Shown here: positions 60,526 to 64,000 of the stretch, in pieces | How the letters are laid out: each line of letters begins with the position of its first letter | Position numbering within the stretch: position 1 is the stretch's first letter | Origin: Micromonospora mirobrigensis | Lineage (GTDB): Bacteria > Actinomycetota > Actinomycetes > Mycobacteriales > Micromonosporaceae | Direction of reading: 5' to 3' | DNA length: 64,000 nt | Assembly: GCF_900091555.1 (NCBI RefSeq) | Contig: NZ_FMCX01000001.1 | Coordinates: 806,001 to 870,000 of the forward strand | Translations under genes and position numbers: made by a program | The notes under the pieces: generated by a model | Seen by the model: the letters and a program-made list of their open reading frames with translations, nothing else | Told to the model about the DNA's origin: nothing | Database searches by the model: none

Positions 60526-60831
60526 ATGACGACGGGGAACGAAACGGGCGAAGACCGCGCGGAGCTGCTGCTGGTCGCGCTGGTGGAGATGGCCGGGGTG
60601 CAGGCCGGCCGGCGGTACGAGGACGCGGTGCTGACCCTGCTCGGGCGGCACCGGGGGCGGCTGGAGCGCCGGCTGCGGACCGCGGACGGGCGCAGTGAGG
60701 TGCACCTGATCCGGTTCGCCGACCGGGCCGGCTACGAGGCGTTCCTGGTGGACCCGGAACGGGTCGCGCTGCGCGCCGCGCTCGGCGACGACGCGCCCAC
60801 CACCCGGGTCCTCGAGGTCCACGACGTCTGA
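60526..60831 (+). CDS. small conserved protein, possible dimeric alpha-beta barrel fold
   Basis: 101 residues. ELLLVALVEMAGVQAGRRYE, then RTADGRSEVHLIRFADRAGY and EAFLVDPERVALRAALGDDA suggest a ferredoxin-like fold such as DUF1330 or ABM domains. No catalytic residues are recognised. It lies 48 bp after the SDR on the same strand, so it may be cotranscribed. Confidence 0.72.
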   Translation: MTTGNETGEDRAELLLVALVEMAGVQAGRRYEDAVLTLLGRHRGRLERRLRTADGRSEVHLIRFADRAGYEAFLVDPERVALRAALGDDAPTTRVLEVHDV

Positions 60832-60911
60832 CCCCTCCTCCCTCACTTCATCACGACCGACAGGTGAGAACAAGACTTGATCTTGCCGGTCGACCGGTCC
60901 AGGGTCGACGC

Positions 60912-61562
60912 ATGGACTTCGATCCCCTGGCCACCGCCCGCCGCGCCCTCTGGATCGGCGGCGGGCAGTGGGCCGGCAAGACCACCCTCGCGGTCACCCT
61001 GGCGCTGCGGCACGGGCTGACCGCCTACCTCTACGACCGGCACGACGCCCGGGGGCACGACGACCGGCGTACCGCCGACCGGGTCCGGCGGGGCGAGCCG
61101 GCCGCCGGAGCCCACCCGGACGACACCTGGGTGCACACCGACCCGGCCCGGATGGCCGCCGAGACGCTGGCCGGCTTCCCCCGCCGCTTCGAGTGGGTGC
61201 TCGACGACCTCAGCGCGCTGGTCACCGGCCGCCGGGTGATCGCCGAGGGGTGGGGGCTGCGCCCCGAACTGGTCGCCCCGCTGGTCGAGTCGACCCGACA
61301 GATGGTGGTGCTGGTGCCGACGCCCGCGTTCCGGGCGTACCAGCGGGACCGGCTGGCCCGCGCGACCGCCCCGCAGCCGGGGGTCGGCGACCCGGCCCGC
61401 GCGCTGCGCAACCGCCTGGCCCGCGACGAGCTGGTCGCCGCGGACGCCGCCGCCCGGGCCCGGGGGCTCGGCGTACGGGTGATCGAGGTGGACGGTGACC
61501 GGGACGCGGCGGCCGTCGCCGACCTGGTCGAGGAGCAGTTCGCCGAGTTCCTCAACCGGTGA
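60912..61562 (+). CDS. P-loop NTPase of unknown function
   Basis: 216 residues. The N-terminal IGGGQWAGKTTLAVTLALR is a Walker A loop; the stretch LYDRHDARGHDDRRTADRVR resembles substrate-binding parts of small kinases. VLDDLSALVTGRRV is a possible Walker B with paired Asp. Then VVLVPTPAFRAYQRDRLARA. It may be a small kinase acting on a nucleotide-like or sugar-like substrate, but I cannot name it. Its 3' end overlaps the end of the convergent permease gene by 11 bases. Confidence 0.78.
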   Translation: MDFDPLATARRALWIGGGQWAGKTTLAVTLALRHGLTAYLYDRHDARGHDDRRTADRVRRGEPAAGAHPDDTWVHTDPARMAAETLAGFPRRFEWVLDDLSALVTGRRVIAEGWGLRPELVAPLVESTRQMVVLVPTPAFRAYQRDRLARATAPQPGVGDPARALRNRLARDELVAADAAARARGLGVRVIEVDGDRDAAAVADLVEEQFAEFLNR

Positions 61563-63717
61563 GGTGCACCGGGACGCTGGTCACCACCACCTGCGGCAAC
61601 GGGCGCAGGGCGGCCCGCAGCCGCTGCTCGGCGCGGCTGTGCAGCGGCCGGTGCCAGCGCCGGCGCTGCACCACCTCTGGCACGATCACGGTCAGCGTCA
61701 GCTCCGGACCGGCCGCGTGCAACGCCTCCAGGTAGTGCGCAAGCGGGCCGATCACCGCCCGGTACGGCGACACGATCGTCTCCAGCCGCACGTGCGAACC
61801 CCAGGCCCGCCACTGTTCCCGGAACCGGTCCGCCTCGACGTCCTCCGGGGCGATGTGCACGGCCAGCGTCGGCTGCCCGAGCGACGCCGCGTACGCCAGG
61901 GCGCGCAGCGACGCCCGGTTCAGCCGGGCCACGGGCACCACCACCAGGTGGCGTACCTGCTGGGGCAGTTCCTCGCCCTCGGCGGCCTCGGCGGGCGCCG
62001 GCCCGACCGGTGGCGGACGCAGCGCCAGCGCCCGGTGCAGCGTGGCGTAGTGCCGGTGGATCCGGTGGAACAGCAGCACCAGCAGCGGCACCGCGACCAC
62101 CACCAGCCAGGCCCCCTGGGCGAACTTCGCCGCCGCCGCGGTCAGCAGAACCAGCCCGGACATGGTCGCGCCGAGCGCGTTGAGCGCCAACCGGCGCCGC
62201 GACCCCCGCCCTGGCCGGCGGCGCCAGTGCACCACCATGCCGGCCTGGGAGAGGGTGAACGCCAGGAACACCCCGACGGCGTAGAGCGGGATCAACGACT
62301 CGGTGTGCCCACCGAACACCACGAACACGAGCGCCGCGGCGACCGAGAGGGCGAGCAGCCCGTTGCTGAACGCCAGCCGGTCCCCCATGTGCAGGAAGCG
62401 GCGGGGCGCGTGGCCGTCACGGGCCATGAAGAACAGCAGCCGGGGAAAGTCGTTGAAGGCGGTGTTCGCGGCCAGCAGCAGGATCAGCGCGGTCGCCGCC
62501 TGGAGCAGGGCGTACCAGGGGCCGGTGGGGAAGGTGAGCCGACCCAGTTGGGACAGCAGGGTCTCCTCCGGTCGGGGCACCAGCCCGTCCAGGTGGATCA
62601 GCACGGTCAGCCCGGCGAAGAGGACCACCAGCATGGCCACCATCCAGCCCAGCGTGGTCCGCGCGTTGCGCCACTCGGTCGGCTTGAACGCCGGGACCGC
62701 GTTGGAGACCGCCTCGATGCCGGTCATCGAGACCGCGCCGGAGGCGAAGGCCCGCAGCACCAGCAGCAGACCCAGTCCCTCGGCAGCCGGCACCGCGGGC
62801 GGCGGCACCGGCGCGAACCCCCGCCCGGCCGCCCGCCCCCAGCCGACCACGAGCAGCGCCAGGACCGCGACCACGAAGGCGTACGTGGGCAGCACGAAGA
62901 TGTTGCCGGCGGTCCGCACGCCGCGCAGGTTGCCGGCGAGCAGGACGGCGATCACCAGCACCCCGAGCGGCACGGTGAACGGCGTCAGCCCCGGCAGGGC
63001 CGAGGTGACCGCGTGCACCCCGGCCGCCACCGACACCGCCACGGTCAGCACGTAGTCCAGCATCAGCCCGGCGGCGGCGGTCAGCCCCGCCATCGCCCCC
63101 AGGTTGTCCGACGCGACGATGTACGACCCGGCGCCGTGCGGGTATGCCGGGATGGTCTGCCGGTACGACAGTCCGACCGCGACCATCAGCACCACCAGCA
63201 CACCGGCCAGTGGCAGCGACAGGCCCAGCGCTCCCCCACCGGCCAGCACCAGCACCGTCAGCATCGCCTCCGGCCCGTACGCCACGGAGCTGAGCAGGTC
63301 GGAGGAGAGGATCGGCAGGGCGATCAGCTTGCGCATCCGCTCGTAGAGCACCGCCGAGCTGCGCAGCGGCGGGCCGAGGACCACCCGGCGCAGCCGGCTC
63401 AACGCCCGGGCCGGTCGGGAACGCGGCAGGTTGGCCGGTTCGGTGGCGACCAGTTCCCCGGCCGCCCGGGCGAGCCCGGCGGGTTGCGGGGGCGGCACGG
63501 CGAACAGCTCGATCGGCGCCAGCCGGCCGAACCGGCCCGCCGTGGGCCGTTCCCGGTACCGGTCCAGGGTCGGGTCGACCGGCAGCCCGTCCGGCGGCCG
63601 GGGAGCGCGCCAGCGTTCCCCGATCCGGCCCAGCGTGTCGACCTCGTCGGGCCGCAGCGGCGGGAACTCGGCCGACGGCGTGACGACCGTGCCGTCGTCG
63701 TCGGCGTCGCGTCCCAT
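61552..63717 (-). CDS. large APC-superfamily permease, KimA-like
   Basis: 721 residues. A ~120-residue hydrophilic, Arg/Pro-rich N-terminus leads to about 12 transmembrane segments starting near LIALPILSSDLLSSVAYGPE, with QTIPAYPHGAGSYIVASDNL and ASGAVSMTGIEAVSNAVPAF as the core signature of amino-acid/potassium permeases. A C-terminal cytoplasmic domain of ~150 residues (HLVVVPVARLNRASLRALAY) looks universal-stress-protein-like. KimA-type members import potassium; the substrate here is not certain. No c-di-AMP riboswitch is seen upstream. Confidence 0.88.
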   Translation of the reverse strand: MGRDADDDGTVVTPSAEFPPLRPDEVDTLGRIGERWRAPRPPDGLPVDPTLDRYRERPTAGRFGRLAPIELFAVPPPQPAGLARAAGELVATEPANLPRSRPARALSRLRRVVLGPPLRSSAVLYERMRKLIALPILSSDLLSSVAYGPEAMLTVLVLAGGGALGLSLPLAGVLVVLMVAVGLSYRQTIPAYPHGAGSYIVASDNLGAMAGLTAAAGLMLDYVLTVAVSVAAGVHAVTSALPGLTPFTVPLGVLVIAVLLAGNLRGVRTAGNIFVLPTYAFVVAVLALLVVGWGRAAGRGFAPVPPPAVPAAEGLGLLLVLRAFASGAVSMTGIEAVSNAVPAFKPTEWRNARTTLGWMVAMLVVLFAGLTVLIHLDGLVPRPEETLLSQLGRLTFPTGPWYALLQAATALILLLAANTAFNDFPRLLFFMARDGHAPRRFLHMGDRLAFSNGLLALSVAAALVFVVFGGHTESLIPLYAVGVFLAFTLSQAGMVVHWRRRPGRGSRRRLALNALGATMSGLVLLTAAAAKFAQGAWLVVVAVPLLVLLFHRIHRHYATLHRALALRPPPVGPAPAEAAEGEELPQQVRHLVVVPVARLNRASLRALAYAASLGQPTLAVHIAPEDVEADRFREQWRAWGSHVRLETIVSPYRAVIGPLAHYLEALHAAGPELTLTVIVPEVVQRRRWHRPLHSRAEQRLRAALRPLPQVVVTSVPVHLTG

Positions 63718-63768
63718 GACCGCTACTGTCGCGGACCCCACGCCCGCCCGGCGGCCGTTTCGGCAAGC

Positions 63769-64000
63769 TCAGTCGGCCAGGGGGGCGGGGTCAGCGGGCA
63801 GCGGCACCGGTGCGCCGCGGCGGACCGCGCGGGCGCCGCCGAGCACCACCACGACCACCCCGACCACCAGCATCCCCAGGCCGGGCAGGGCCAGCGGTCG
63901 GGGCGCCTGCCCCAGCCAGAGCCAGGCCAGCAGGGCCGCGCCCGGCACCTCCAGCAGGATCAGCACGCTGACCGTGGTGGCGGAGATCCGGCGCAGCGCG
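63769..64000 (-). CDS. EamA/DMT-family transporter (C-terminal part; N-terminus outside window)
   Basis: About 77 visible residues ending in a stop at 63769: RRISATTVSVLILLEVPGAA then LLAWLWLGQAPRPLALPG, the usual last two or three transmembrane helices of the second EamA repeat, and a tail ADPAPLAD. The frame is open to the window edge. Exporter or importer of a small metabolite; substrate unknown. Confidence 0.82.
   Translation of the reverse strand, partial: ALRRISATTVSVLILLEVPGAALLAWLWLGQAPRPLALPGLGMLVVGVVVVVLGGARAVRRGAPVPLPADPAPLAD

Noticed and set aside
63718-63768. A c-di-AMP riboswitch upstream of the KimA-like permease
   Set aside because: Only about 50 bases separate the two genes, too short for the known aptamer, and no matching motif is visible.

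Overview
The window is a 64 kb stretch of very GC-rich actinobacterial chromosome. Gene content and order point to the Micromonosporaceae, most likely Micromonospora or a close relative. Supporting signs are the frequent GTG starts, the many apparently leaderless starts (a TANNNT hexamer 6 to 8 bases before the start codon), the TTGTCCACA-type DnaA boxes, and an intergenic GTTAA..GGGGCCC repeat of a kind I recall from Micromonospora genomes. It looks like conserved core chromosome. I see no prophage, transposase, CRISPR array or biosynthetic cluster.

Layout. 0-3.5 kb: rplY (cut by the window edge), prs, glmU and tRNA-Gln(UUG), all on the minus strand. 3.5-8.5 kb: a decayed HTH gene, a TetR regulator, two DUF4383 membrane paralogues, an ABC-F ATPase and a membrane protein. 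8.6-17.6 kb: housekeeping genes ispE, ksgA, tatD, metG and rsmI, with an unknown 416-residue protein, an alpha/beta hydrolase and a membrane protein between them. 17.6-28 kb: PMT-type protein mannosyltransferase, a secreted VWA protein paired with a second anchored secreted protein, a phosphopantetheinyl transferase, a NarL-type two-component system, a phosphotransferase-fold protein and several unknown genes. 28-35.6 kb: tRNA-Ala(CGC), then the division-linked block glpR(sepX)-rimJ-like-glp(moeA-like)-galU, with a GGDEF diguanylate cyclase immediately upstream, and divergent fthC and fmdB. 35.6-43.8 kb: two tandem DnaA boxes, a CpaB/SAF-like protein, a Fur-family regulator, an MpaB-type oxygenase, a RecB-like nuclease, MarC, a PHP phosphoesterase, and an ECF (SigE-type) sigma factor with a membrane beta-propeller partner.

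43.8-55 kb: a PH-domain membrane protein with a 52-residue membrane peptide upstream, a TrmH-type methylase, a MaoC hydratase, a 548-bp gene-free regulatory region, thioredoxin, an HTTM/DCC redox-membrane group, a radical-SAM protein under a probable LexA box, and several membrane proteins that share a PH-like tail. 55-64 kb: acyl-CoA dehydrogenase, two DUF4190 proteins, two short-chain dehydrogenases, a CitE-like lyase, a P-loop protein, a large APC permease and the tail of an EamA transporter (cut by the edge).

The strongest functional groups are: galU-glp-rimJ-like with glpR (envelope precursor supply plus divisome), the sigma factor and its partner (translationally coupled), the histidine kinase and response regulator (translationally coupled), the VWA pair, and the thioredoxin/HTTM/DCC neighbourhood. 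The items most worth follow-up are the DnaA-box pair, the LexA box, the 31-bp-period repeat, the orphan regulatory region at 47.55-48.1 kb, and the diguanylate cyclase joined to the division operon.
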